Shown here one piece after another: positions 9,801 to 17,305 of a stretch of 64,000 nucleotides of DNA. The notes beneath the pieces were generated by a model that had not been told where the DNA came from, made no database searches, and saw only the letters and a list, made by a program, of their open reading frames with translations. Numbering within the stretch: position 1 is the stretch's first letter; every line of letters begins with the position of its first letter. The DNA comes from Pseudomonas fluorescens (lineage in GTDB: Bacteria; Pseudomonadota; Gammaproteobacteria; Pseudomonadales; Pseudomonadaceae). The translations under genes and the position numbers were made by a program. The DNA lies in assembly GCF_018614655.1 (NCBI RefSeq), contig NZ_JAGGOG010000004.1:518432-582431 (forward strand), in the 5' to 3' direction.

Positions 9801-12710
9801 GAGGCCGAACAGGCCCATGAAGCGCTGATCAGCATGCTCGACCAACTCGCCGCGGGTCAGGAAATCAGCCCTGCCGCCACGCGGGTACGGGCGCTGCGCG
9901 AGCTGCTGGATGAAGGCTTGGACCCGTCCGCTACCGGGCTGATCAAGAGCGACGGCAGCCGCGCGTTGAGCATCTCCGAGCTGGGTGCGGCCACCGCGCA
10001 GTTGGAGCAAGAGACGACGGTGGATGACGAAATCGTCGAGATCTTCCTTGAGGAAGCAGTGGATATCCTCGACAGCGCCGGCCAGTCCCTCAAACGTTGG
10101 CTGCTGGATCCCGACAGCGTAGCGCCGCTGTCGTCTTTGCAACGGGACCTGCACACCCTCAAGGGCGGCGCACGCATGGCCGAAATCGGCTCCGTAGGCG
10201 ATCTCGCCCAGGAACTGGAAAACCTTTACGAAGGGCTGGTGGACCGTCGCTACACTTATTCCAACGAGCTGGCGCAGGCCTTGATGGCCAGTCACGAGCA
10301 ACTGGCGCTGCAGCTGGAGCAACTGCAACACCAGCAGCCGCTGAGCGAGTCCAACACACTGATCAGCCATCTGCGTGAGCTGCGCCAAAGTACCGGGCCA
10401 GCAACATCGCCCATAGCGCCCGAGGTCACGGGCACTGATCCTGAATTGTTGGAGATATTCCTCGAAGAAGCTGCCGACATCCTCGACAGCTCAGGTGCTG
10501 CGTTATTGCGCTGGCAGGCGGAACCTGGGAGCCGCCAGGAAGTGGAAACCCTGCTGCGGGACCTGCACACCCTCAAGGGCGGTGCGCGGATGGTCGAGAT
10601 CGGGCCCATTGGTGATTTGGCCCATGAGTTGGAGTTTCTTTACGAAGGCCTTTCGGCGGGTTTACTGGCGCCGTCCACCGAATTGTTTGCGCTGCTGCAA
10701 GGCTGCCACGATCGCCTGGCGCAGATGGTCGATGCGGTGGCGGCAGGATTGCCGGTGGGGTCCGTCGAGCGGTTGATCGAGCGCATCAAAAGTTTGGTTC
10801 ACCCCATTGAGGATCAGGTAGCGCCGGTGGCGCTCCCAGGGGGCAAAGCCGAGGCTGTTCCGGCCAACGAACCTGCCGCTGACATGGTGAAGATTTCCGC
10901 CGACTTACTGGACGATCTGGTCAACCTGGCCGGTGAAACCTCGATCTTTCGGGGGCGCATTGAACAGCAGGTCAACGATGCGCGTATCGCCCTCAACGAG
11001 GTAGAAACCACCATCGAGCGGATGCGCGACCAGTTGCGCCGCCTCGACACCGAAACCCAGGGCCGCATTCTCAGCCGCCAACAAGCCGACGCCGAACGTC
11101 TGGGCTATGAAGAATTCGACCCACTGGAAATGGATCGCCATTCACAGTTGCAGCAGTTGTCCCGCGCTTTGTTCGAATCGGCCTCCGATCTGCTGGACCT
11201 CAAGGAAACCCTCGAGCGTCGCAATCAGGACGCCCACACCCTGTTGCAGCAGCAGGCGCGGATCAACACCGAGTTACAGGAAGGCCTGATGCGCACACGC
11301 ATGGTGCCGTTTGAACGCATGCTGCCGCGCCTTAAACGTATCGTGCGGCAAGTGGCCGAGGAACTGGGCAAGGATGTTGAGTTTGTGGTCGGCAATGCCG
11401 AAGGTGAGATGGACCGCAACGTGCTGGAGCGGATGGTCGCGCCTCTGGAACATATGCTTCGCAACGCCGTCGACCACGGTCTGGAATCTCGCGAAGTGCG
11501 GCTGGCAGCGGGCAAATCTGCCAGGGGCCGTATCAGCCTGGACCTGACCCACGTAGGCGGCGACATCGTCTTCGACCTGCGCGACGACGGTGCCGGTGTG
11601 CCCCTGGACGCGGTGCGGCGCAAGGCGATCAAGCGCGGCCTGCTGGACCCTAATCTCGAGATCAGCGATCGCGACGTGTTGCAGTTCATCCTGCAGCCGG
11701 GGTTTTCCACCGCCGAAAAAATCACCCAGATTTCCGGGCGTGGCGTGGGCATGGACGTGGTGCATGAGGAGGTGCGCCAGCTCGGTGGCTCGATGGTCAT
11801 TGACTCCAAGGCGGGTGTGGGCGTGCACTTTCGCATTCGCTTGCCATTTACCGTGTCGGTCAACCGGGCGTTGATGGTTCAGTGTGCGGACGATCAGTAC
11901 GCGATCCCGCTGAACACCATCGAGGGTTTGGTGCGGGTGCTGCCCAACGAGCTGGAGGGGCACTATCAGCTGGACCCGCCCTGTTATGAATACGCGGGCC
12001 AACGCTACGAGTTGTATTACCTGGGCGAATTGCTGCACACCGTCGCTCGCCCGAAACTACTGGGCCAGAACCTGCCGTTGCCGGTGTTGCTGGTGCATTG
12101 CAACGAGCGGCGCATCGCGGTGCAGGTGGACGCCATGGCAGGCACCCGCGAGATTGTGGTCAAGGGGCTCGGCCCGCAGTTCGCCGGGGTTCAAGGGTTG
12201 TCCGGGGCGACCATTCTCGGGGATGGCCGGGTGGTGCTGATCATCGACCTGCTGGCCCACCTGAGGGCGCTGCAACCGGCCGTGACGAAGAACCTGGCGA
12301 ACCCGCAGATCACCGTCAACGAGCCGCTGCAAAAGCGTCCGTTGCTGGTGCTGGTGGTGGACGACTCCGTTACCGTCCGCAAGGTCACCAGCCGTCTGTT
12401 GGAACGCAATGGCATGAACGTCTTGACGGCCAAGGACGGTATCGACGCCATCGCGGTGCTGGAAGAACACACCCCGGACCTGATGCTGTTGGACATCGAA
12501 ATGCCGCGCATGGATGGTTTCGAAGTCGCGATCCAGGTGCGCAACGACCCACGGCTCAAAGGCCTGCCGATCATCATGATCACCTCGCGCACCGGTCAGA
12601 AACACCGCGACCGCGCCATGGCCATTGGCGTTAACGACTACCTGGGCAAGCCCTACCAAGAGTCGGTATTGCTGGAAAGCATCGCCTACTGGAGCAAGTC
12701 CCATGCATGA
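6858..12710 (+). CDS. chpA: Hybrid chemotaxis histidine kinase ChpA (PilL)
   Basis: Central kinase of the Pil-Chp pathway. Over 1950 residues there are four canonical phosphotransfer motifs HTLKG with histidines at about 660, 798, 1099 and 1237. There are also degenerate Xpt-like segments: HQVHG near residue 48, TQVRG near 470 and LTTLGEG near 935. These are followed by a dimerisation region, an ATPase domain (N box ML-RNAVDHG near 1536 and GRGVGMDVV), a CheW-like domain and a C-terminal receiver with phospho-acceptor D1879 (LLDIEMPRMDG). It is shorter than P. aeruginosa ChpA (about 2470 residues). The stop overlaps chpC; no chpB lies between. Confidence 0.95.
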   Translation: MVDRHDYVALEWVKDEIAETLKQARSALDAFIDEASSDAIALCLECIHQVHGSLLMVEFYGAALLAEEIEHLALALQAGRVSQRDEGIRLLQQALGQLPLYLDRVHSARRDLPLVVLPLLNDLRSVRGESLLSETSLFSPQLLVIPPLPDDILAQRTPDDFPELLRQWRQMLQQALAGLLREDHGPSNLDDMARVFAQLEALCQGAPLLPLWQVTSALAEGMLTGVIANSPALRSLLKACDKELKRLLAQGIAGINQPAPDELLKSLLFYIAKVTRPTPRMQSLKERYGLDEALPDSAVVDAERARMAGPDRDAMGSVLGALCEELVRVKERLDLFVRSDRQHTSDLDSLLAPLRQIADTLAVLGFGQPRKVIIDQLAVVLGLAQGQREPNDAVLMDVAGALLYVEATLAGMVGTVEPERREESRLPTTDLTQIHQLVLKESCQCLKQAKELIIDCIEAQWDRQRLESLPELLTQVRGALAMIPLPRAASLMRGCNQYVDEQLMVSATVPTDTQLAHFADVITSLEYYLERMLQDHDAPGERVLDVAAEGLTALGYLPAEKPWRQELPAPMDDVPVQASTAQSLAQVLASPTSRLNPPALQRPGSLLPPPAGEEPVDDELREVFLEETGEVLEMLHRDLPGGIASLEDKAILSEIRRAFHTLKGSGRMVRALVLAELAWAVENLLNRALERSVAAGADVQAVLDDAVALLPALIADFATDSQRQRDDVDDLAARAHALASGVERPTTADDDPSALDPQLLEIFRNEAQSHLDSLNHFLRQATEYMPLHVSDELQRALHTLKGSAYMAGVLPIAELARPLDHLTREYKAHRLPLDLDEVELLLEAEALFQCGLRQLDNDPVAPISGAAALIERTQQRLNSQLEALLNAPNTGLRIKRDPQLIANFLAQGMDILLDAESLLRVWQQHPGERQELSALLDELTTLGEGAHLADLRPMDELCEALLDLYGAVEESSLAVSERFFHEAEQAHEALISMLDQLAAGQEISPAATRVRALRELLDEGLDPSATGLIKSDGSRALSISELGAATAQLEQETTVDDEIVEIFLEEAVDILDSAGQSLKRWLLDPDSVAPLSSLQRDLHTLKGGARMAEIGSVGDLAQELENLYEGLVDRRYTYSNELAQALMASHEQLALQLEQLQHQQPLSESNTLISHLRELRQSTGPATSPIAPEVTGTDPELLEIFLEEAADILDSSGAALLRWQAEPGSRQEVETLLRDLHTLKGGARMVEIGPIGDLAHELEFLYEGLSAGLLAPSTELFALLQGCHDRLAQMVDAVAAGLPVGSVERLIERIKSLVHPIEDQVAPVALPGGKAEAVPANEPAADMVKISADLLDDLVNLAGETSIFRGRIEQQVNDARIALNEVETTIERMRDQLRRLDTETQGRILSRQQADAERLGYEEFDPLEMDRHSQLQQLSRALFESASDLLDLKETLERRNQDAHTLLQQQARINTELQEGLMRTRMVPFERMLPRLKRIVRQVAEELGKDVEFVVGNAEGEMDRNVLERMVAPLEHMLRNAVDHGLESREVRLAAGKSARGRISLDLTHVGGDIVFDLRDDGAGVPLDAVRRKAIKRGLLDPNLEISDRDVLQFILQPGFSTAEKITQISGRGVGMDVVHEEVRQLGGSMVIDSKAGVGVHFRIRLPFTVSVNRALMVQCADDQYAIPLNTIEGLVRVLPNELEGHYQLDPPCYEYAGQRYELYYLGELLHTVARPKLLGQNLPLPVLLVHCNERRIAVQVDAMAGTREIVVKGLGPQFAGVQGLSGATILGDGRVVLIIDLLAHLRALQPAVTKNLANPQITVNEPLQKRPLLVLVVDDSVTVRKVTSRLLERNGMNVLTAKDGIDAIAVLEEHTPDLMLLDIEMPRMDGFEVAIQVRNDPRLKGLPIIMITSRTGQKHRDRAMAIGVNDYLGKPYQESVLLESIAYWSKSHA

Positions 12711-13158
12711 CCACCGTGCCAGCCAACTCACCGGGCTACTGCTGCCCTTGGCCGACCGTCACCTGCTGCTGCCCAACGTTGCCGTCGCCGAGCTGATCGA
12801 CTTCCAGCGCGGTGAGCCGGCCAGCGATGCGCCGCCGTGGTATTTGCGGCAAGTGACCTGGCGCGATCAGCAATTGCCGTTGATCAGCTTTGAGGCGGCG
12901 TGTGGTGGGACGAGTGTGGTCGGGGAGCGGGCGCGGATTGTGGTGCTCAATACGTTGGGTGGGCGGCCGACGCTGAAGTTTATTGCGCTGGTGATTCAGG
13001 GGATTCCGCGCTCCTACAAACTCGATAGTCAGTTGAGCTATGTAGATGTGCCGCTGTGCCGCTTGGAACTGGCGGCGGTGCAGGTGGGGGAGCAAGTGGC
13101 GAAGGTGCCGGATTTGATGGGGGTGGAGGCGTTGTTGGTGGAGGCGGGGTTGGCTTAG
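12703..13158 (+). CDS. chpC: CheW-like protein ChpC
   Basis: A 151-residue CheW-domain protein, the accessory coupling protein of Pil-Chp. The start MHDHRASQLTGLLLPLADRH lies inside the end of chpA (ATGCATGA overlap). CheW-like features are LLLPNVAVAELIDF, LPLISFEAACG and the VVLNTLGG-(14)-IPRS segment. It is the last gene of the operon; chpD and chpE are not seen. The final third has a run of G-rich codons, unlike the upstream genes. Confidence 0.88.
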   Translation: MHDHRASQLTGLLLPLADRHLLLPNVAVAELIDFQRGEPASDAPPWYLRQVTWRDQQLPLISFEAACGGTSVVGERARIVVLNTLGGRPTLKFIALVIQGIPRSYKLDSQLSYVDVPLCRLELAAVQVGEQVAKVPDLMGVEALLVEAGLA

Positions 13159-13177
13159 TTGATGGAGCTGATACGCC

Positions 13178-13372
13178 GCTATCGCAGCATAGGTATCTAC
13201 ACAATTGCTGTAGCCGCTGCCGAGGCACGAGGCTGCGATGGGTTTGGTGCGGCATTCCGACGTAGCGGCCCCCTAAGCGGTCCTGCGGCCCGCATCGCAG
13301 CCTCATGCCTCGGCAGCGGCTACAGAAAATCAGGCACCTGCGCAATTGTGTAGATACCTATGGCTATCGCAG
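13178..13372. repeat. Composite REP element with 20-base outer inverted repeats and 10-base direct repeats
   Basis: The inner REP doublet has 33-base arms at 13208-13240 and 13293-13325, with one mismatch, beginning CTGTAGCCGCTGCCGAGGCA. Outside it are 20-base perfect inverted repeats, CATAGGTATCTACACAATTG at 13188-13207 and its complement at 13343-13362. Immediately outside those are 10-base direct repeats GCTATCGCAG at 13178-13187 and 13363-13372. The layout resembles a small non-autonomous transposable element with a target duplication. The right end also runs into a half-REP of another family (AGCTCCCACA), so the direct repeat may instead belong to that. Confidence 0.7.
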
Positions 13373-13458
13373 GTAAACCAGCTCCCACACTTGATCTCGT
13401 GTGTTTGGCCAATCGCATCCATTTTGTCCATTCAATCAATCCGGGCAAATCGCTTGAT

Positions 13459-13710
13459 TTACGGCTGCTCGCGATGCTCCGCCTGCCACAGGCTGTAAGC
13501 GCTTTGCATCAACAACCATAGTCGCGCTTTGCTGATGCCTGCCTGCGCGCTCTAGCTTCACCGCTCAGGGCAGACATGACCATGAAGGGTCTTTGAGAAA
13601 GTTTCCCGGGCGCAGTCAAGGCGTCGAGCCGTTTCGGTGATGGTGATGCCTTCGGACTTTTCCTGCACGTTTTCGCGCAATGCGTGAACTTGTCGCTCGC
13701 GGTTATCCCG
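13459..13710 (-). pseudogene. HigA-like antitoxin remnant (frame-disrupted)
   Basis: Reading leftward from 13710, one frame encodes LRENVQEKSEGITITETARR followed by LDCARETFSKTLHGH, which resembles the helix-turn-helix of HigA/XRE antitoxins, then hits a TGA near 13565. A second frame resumes with GISKARLWLLMQSAYSLWQ and ends at a TAA at 13459-13461, matching the usual HigA C terminus. The middle (the 'SPEMA' region) is scrambled. No start codon or partner toxin is visible. The family call rests on remembered HigA sequences. Confidence 0.65.
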
Positions 13711-13718
13711 CCTAGTCT
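13690..13718 (+). promoter_or_regulatory. Possible sigma70 promoter for the small-protein leader
   Basis: TTGTCG at 13690-13695 and TAGTCT at 13713-13718 are separated by 17 bases. Each is a weak match to the consensus. A start near 13725 would begin the transcript at the first leader hairpin. This is a weak prediction. Confidence 0.3.
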
Positions 13719-13723
13719 TCCTC

Positions 13724-13969
13724 TGTCACCGCAAAAAACGGTGACACGGACGTGCAAGTCCGACGAAACTGTTTAGGCGTACAAACGCCCAGCCATCCAA
13801 ACGGGCGTTTTTTGTGCTCGCTGCTTTATGGCGGCTGCGCGCAGGAGGTCTTCGGACCTGCTGGGTGTCCTAAACAGGCCCGGTCTTGCACACCTGCGCA
13901 CGGTCGCCACCCTTAATTCGCGTGCAAGCGGAAGGTGGCGCTCCTTACTAACTGTTTAGGAGTTTCATC
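13724..13969 (+). promoter_or_regulatory. Structured leader with mutually exclusive pairings and an internal terminator-like hairpin
   Basis: Local hairpins include GTCACCG/CGGTGAC (13725-13743), GGAC/GTCC (13748-13761), a UUCG-capped stem (13843-13862) and CGCCACC/GGTGGCG (13905-13911 with 13934-13940). AAACGCCC/GGGCGTTT followed by a T run (13783-13813) looks like an intrinsic terminator. It overlaps an alternative stem GGCGT/ACGCC (13776-13789). CCTAAACAG at 13869-13877 pairs perfectly with CTGTTTAGG at 13769-13777 or at 13952-13960; the latter contains the Shine-Dalgarno of the next gene. CTTGCAC at 13885-13891 pairs with GTGCAAG at 13752-13758 or 13922-13928. Confidence 0.7.
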
Positions 13970-14290
13970 ATGTTCAAACCTACCCCCAACCCGCGGCAAA
14001 ACACCTCGTTTGAGCGCCGCAAGCTCAAGGCTGCCGCCGAGCGTGCCATAGGCCACTATTTTCCGTCTTCGGCATCCGCCTTTACAGTCGCTCCTGCTCA
14101 ATCCACCGAAGCCCTGCTGGTCAACGCCTCTGAAACATTCGCGTCGCTTAATGCGTTGACTTCTACTCTGGCCTTTGAATTGGAAGGTTCGCAGCGAGGA
14201 GTAGTGCTGGCAATTCAACAGATGAGTGAGTTGGGGCAGTTGTTGGTGGATCAGGCACTGGAACAGGTGGCTCCATCGTCTGTTCCATAA
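13970..14290 (+). CDS. Small Pseudomonas-specific protein (DUF6124-type)
   Basis: A 106-residue protein starting MFKPTPNPRQNTSFERRKLK. It has AAERAIGHYF, then STEALLVNASETFASLNALT and a C-terminal helix ending GQLLVDQALEQV. This pattern matches a family of short Pseudomonas proteins that I believe is DUF6124. No function is known to me. It has no signal peptide or membrane segment and is largely helical. The start is fixed by TTTAGGAG seven bases upstream, which is the segment sequestered in one state of the leader. Proteins of this type are often multicopy in Pseudomonas. Confidence 0.75.
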   Translation: MFKPTPNPRQNTSFERRKLKAAAERAIGHYFPSSASAFTVAPAQSTEALLVNASETFASLNALTSTLAFELEGSQRGVVLAIQQMSELGQLLVDQALEQVAPSSVP

Positions 14291-14371
14291 AAATGGATCG
14301 GTCCCAAATAGGGACTGATCGTTCCCATTTTGGGACTGCTGCGCACGTTTGCACGAACACCGCCGCTCTCA

Positions 14372-14652
14372 CACTTAAAGTCAGCCCTTTCAAGGTCTTT
14401 GAAAAGTCAGCCGTATTTGGAGAGCGAACACTGACCTTGTGGCGAGGGGGCTTGTCCCCCGTTGGGCTGCGAAGCAGCCCTAAAACCTGCCATTGAGTTC
14501 TGCCTGAAAGAACGCGGCAGCCTTATTGGGGCTGCTTCGCAGCCCAACGGGGGACAAGCCCCCTCGCCACAAGGTCAGTGTTCGCCCCTAATTGATCGGT
14601 ATTAGCCGCAAAACTGTTTTTCAAAGACCTTGAAAGGGCTGACACTTAAAGT
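14372..14652. repeat. Nested perfect inverted repeats (57-base inner, 26-base outer)
   Basis: Inner arms 14424-14480 and 14529-14585 are a 57-base perfect inverted repeat around a 48-base loop. They contain the REP sequence TTGTGGCGAGGGGGCTTGTC and GGGCTGCGAAGCAGCCC, itself palindromic. Outer arms 14380-14405 and 14618-14643 are a separate 26-base perfect inverted repeat, GTCAGCCCTTTCAAGGTC at the left, with flanking CACTTAAAG partly repeated. The element fills most of the 495-base gap between the small-protein gene and mdcA. No coding sequence is supported here. Confidence 0.88.
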
Positions 14653-14682
14653 GCGTTGAGTCCGAGCCTCAGCGTTTGTTGA

Positions 14683-14711
14683 TGAACCATTACTCCAATC
14701 GTAACGGTTCA
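14683..14711. promoter_or_regulatory. Candidate MdcR operator upstream of mdcA
   Basis: An interrupted palindrome with 11-base arms, TGAACCATTAC and GTAACGGTTCA, separated by 7 bases, with a single mismatch. It includes T-N11-A spacing as expected for LysR-type sites. It lies 75-103 bases before the mdcA start. Assignment to MdcR is inferred from position and shape only. Confidence 0.5.
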
Positions 14712-14785
14712 CCGCCCAGCTTGATTGATGCCCTCCCAATACCCTCCTAAGGTACAGCCCACGACAGCAAACCCGTGGAGCGACC

Positions 14786-16456
14786 ATGACAACAACAACT
14801 TCCCCCGGCTCGCGCTGGACGCGGCGGCGCGACGAGAAGCGGCGCAGGCTGGCGCGAGTAGCTTCGTTCGCCGACGGCGCTGTACTTCCCAGCGACCGAA
14901 TCGTCGAAGCCCTGGAAGCCCTGATCCTCCCCGGCGACCGCGTGGTACTGGAGGGCAATAACCAGAAACAGGCCGATTTCCTCTCGCGCTCCCTGGCCAA
15001 GGTCGACCCCGCCAAGCTCCACGATTTGCACATGATCATGCCCAGTGTTGGCCGTTCCGAGCACCTGGACCTGTTTGAAAAGGGCATCGCCCGCAAGCTG
15101 GATTTCTCTTTCGCCGGTACGCAATCCCTACGCATCAGCCAGTTGCTGGAAGATGGCCTGCTGGAAATCGGCGCGATTCATACTTACATCGAACTTTATG
15201 CGCGGCTGGTGGTGGACCTGATCCCCAACGTGGTGCTGTCCGCCGGTTTTATGGCTGACCGTGCCGGGAATATCTACACCGGGCCCAGCACCGAAGACAC
15301 GCCAGCGTTGATCGAGCCGGCGGCCTTCAGCGATGGCATCGTCATCGTCCAGGTCAACCAGTTGGTGGATGACGTCAGCGATCTGCCCCGTGTGGATATC
15401 CCGGCCTCCTGGGTCGACTTCGTGGTGGTGGCCGACAAACCCTTCTATATCGAACCGCTGTTCACTCGCGATCCACGGCACATCAAGCCGGTGCATGTGT
15501 TGATGGCGATGATGGCGATCCGTGGCATCTACGAAAAACACAACGTTCAGTCCCTGAACCACGGCATCGGCTTCAACACCGCCGCCATCGAATTGATCTT
15601 GCCGACCTATGGCGAATCCCTTGGGCTCAAGGGCAAGATCTGCCGCAACTGGACCCTCAATCCCCACCCTACGCTGATCCCCGCTATTGAAAGCGGTTGG
15701 GTCGAAAGCGTGCATTGCTTCGGCACTGAACTGGGCATGGAAAACTACATCGCCGCGCGTCCGGATGTGTTCTTCACCGGCCGCGACGGCTCCCTGCGTT
15801 CCAATCGGATGTTCTGCCAACTGGCCGGTCAGTACGCGGTGGACCTGTTTATCGGCGCTACCTTGCAGGTCGACGGCGACGGTCATTCCTCCACCGTAAC
15901 CCGTGGTCGCCTCGCCGGTTTTGGTGGTGCACCGAACATGGGCCACGACCCGCGCGGCCGCCGCCATGGCACGTCGGCCTGGCTCGACATGCGCCACGAC
16001 GATGCGCCCGAAGCCTTGCTCGAACGCGGCAAGAAACTGGTGGTGCAAATGGTCGAGACCTTCCAGGAGGGCGGCAAACCCACCTTCGTCGAAACCCTTG
16101 ATGCGGTGGAAGTGGCGCGCAAAAGCGGCATGCCCTTGGCGCCCATCATGATCTACGGCGACGACGTCACCCACTTGCTCACCGAAGAAGGCATTGCCTA
16201 CCTGTACAAGGCCAGATCCCTGGAAGAACGCCAGGCGATGATCGCTGCCGTGGCTGGGGTGACTGCCATCGGTATGCGCCACAACCCCAAGGACACCGCG
16301 CGCATGCGCCGCGAAGGGTTGATCGCTTTGCCCGAAGACCTCGGCATCCGCCGCACCGATGCCACCCGCGAGCTGCTGGCGGCCAAGAGCGTGGCCGATC
16401 TAGTGGAGTGGTCCGGTGGCTTGTACAACCCGCCCGCCAAGTTCAGGAGCTGGTAA
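14786..16456 (+). CDS. mdcA: Malonate decarboxylase alpha subunit (acetyl-S-ACP:malonate ACP transferase)
   Basis: Swaps malonate for acetate on the enzyme's own carrier protein, the first step of malonate decarboxylation. At 556 residues it has the family's usual length. Visible features are LEGNNQKQADFLSRSLAKV, SVGRSEHLDLFEKGIARKLD, a GFGGAPNMGHDPRGRRHG block and a C-terminal MRREGLIALPEDLGI segment. The ATG has GGAG five bases upstream. It is the first gene of mdcABCDEGH-madLM, and mdcB starts directly after the stop. Confidence 0.96.
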   Translation: MTTTTSPGSRWTRRRDEKRRRLARVASFADGAVLPSDRIVEALEALILPGDRVVLEGNNQKQADFLSRSLAKVDPAKLHDLHMIMPSVGRSEHLDLFEKGIARKLDFSFAGTQSLRISQLLEDGLLEIGAIHTYIELYARLVVDLIPNVVLSAGFMADRAGNIYTGPSTEDTPALIEPAAFSDGIVIVQVNQLVDDVSDLPRVDIPASWVDFVVVADKPFYIEPLFTRDPRHIKPVHVLMAMMAIRGIYEKHNVQSLNHGIGFNTAAIELILPTYGESLGLKGKICRNWTLNPHPTLIPAIESGWVESVHCFGTELGMENYIAARPDVFFTGRDGSLRSNRMFCQLAGQYAVDLFIGATLQVDGDGHSSTVTRGRLAGFGGAPNMGHDPRGRRHGTSAWLDMRHDDAPEALLERGKKLVVQMVETFQEGGKPTFVETLDAVEVARKSGMPLAPIMIYGDDVTHLLTEEGIAYLYKARSLEERQAMIAAVAGVTAIGMRHNPKDTARMRREGLIALPEDLGIRRTDATRELLAAKSVADLVEWSGGLYNPPAKFRSW

Positions 16457-17305
16457 ATGCACGCACTCAATTGGCACCCACTGACATTGGCCGAGCACCT
16501 GGCTGACCTGGCGGTCGATGCGCTAATCGATGAAGCCGACCTGTCACCCAAACCGGCCCTGGTGGACCGACGTGGCAACGGTGCCCACCGTGATTTGCAC
16601 TTGGGTCTGATGCACGCTTCGGCGCTGTCGTTGTGGCCGACGTTCAAGGCGATGGCTGACGCGGCCATCGAACTGGGTGAAATCGGTTTGCCGCTGCGCG
16701 AGGCGCTTGGGCGAATTGGCCGTGAGGGCGAGCAGGCAATGCTCACCACTACGGGGGGGGTGAATACGCATCGAGGTGCGATTTGGGCCCTCGGATTATT
16801 GGTCGCCGCTGCCGCGCTGGAACCTGAATCCACTGGCGCTGGCGCGGTAGCGTTACGTGCCGCACGGTTGGCTTTGCTCAACGATTGCCATGCCCCTCAA
16901 CCCCTCAGCCACGGTGCTCAAGTCGCCCAACGTTATGGCGCACGCGGCGCCCGTGAAGAAGCGCAACTGGGCTTCCCCTCCGTGCTGCAACGCGGCCTGC
17001 CACAACTGAACAAAAGCCGCCTGCAACACCACGGCGAACAGAACGCTCGCCTCGACGCGTTGCTGGCGATCATGACCGACCTGGCCGACACCTGTGTGCT
17101 TTACCGCGCAGGTTTGGAAGGGTTGCAGGCCATGCAACAGGGCGCCCAAGCGGTGCTGGACGCAGGCGGCAGCGCGAGCCTCGCCGGGCGTCGTCAACTG
17201 CATGAGCTGGACCAGCAACTGCTCGCCCTGAATGCCTCCCCCGGTGGCGCCGCCGATCTGTTGGCCGCCTGCCTGTTTCTCGACCGCATTGACGGAGCGT
17301 CTTGA
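16457..17305 (+). CDS. mdcB: Triphosphoribosyl-dephospho-CoA synthase MdcB
   Basis: Makes 2'-(5''-triphosphoribosyl)-3'-dephospho-CoA, the precursor of the MdcC prosthetic group, from ATP and dephospho-CoA (CitG family). The 282 residues include [32 protein letters not shown] and [19 protein letters not shown] late [20 protein letters not shown] segment is also family-typical. Its start abuts the mdcA stop and its TGA overlaps the mdcC ATG. Confidence 0.94.
   Translation: MHALNWHPLTLAEHLADLAVDALIDEADLSPKPALVDRRGNGAHRDLHLGLMHASALSLWPTFKAMADAAIELGEIGLPLREALGRIGREGEQAMLTTTGGVNTHRGAIWALGLLVAAAALEPESTGAGAVALRAARLALLNDCHAPQPLSHGAQVAQRYGARGAREEAQLGFPSVLQRGLPQLNKSRLQHHGEQNARLDALLAIMTDLADTCVLYRAGLEGLQAMQQGAQAVLDAGGSASLAGRRQLHELDQQLLALNASPGGAADLLAACLFLDRIDGAS

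Noticed and set aside
8259..10388. Long open frame antisense to chpA
   Set aside because: It is a GC-rich codon shadow of chpA, has no recognisable domain, and chpA is fully supported on the other strand.
13509..13757. Possible 82-residue protein on the minus strand
   Set aside because: It is in a different frame from the HigA-like segments, has low-complexity content, and begins inside the leader hairpin; a pseudogene reading explains the region better.
14293..14496. Short frame after the small-protein gene
   Set aside because: It runs into the inverted repeat and REP; there is no ribosome-binding site and no family.
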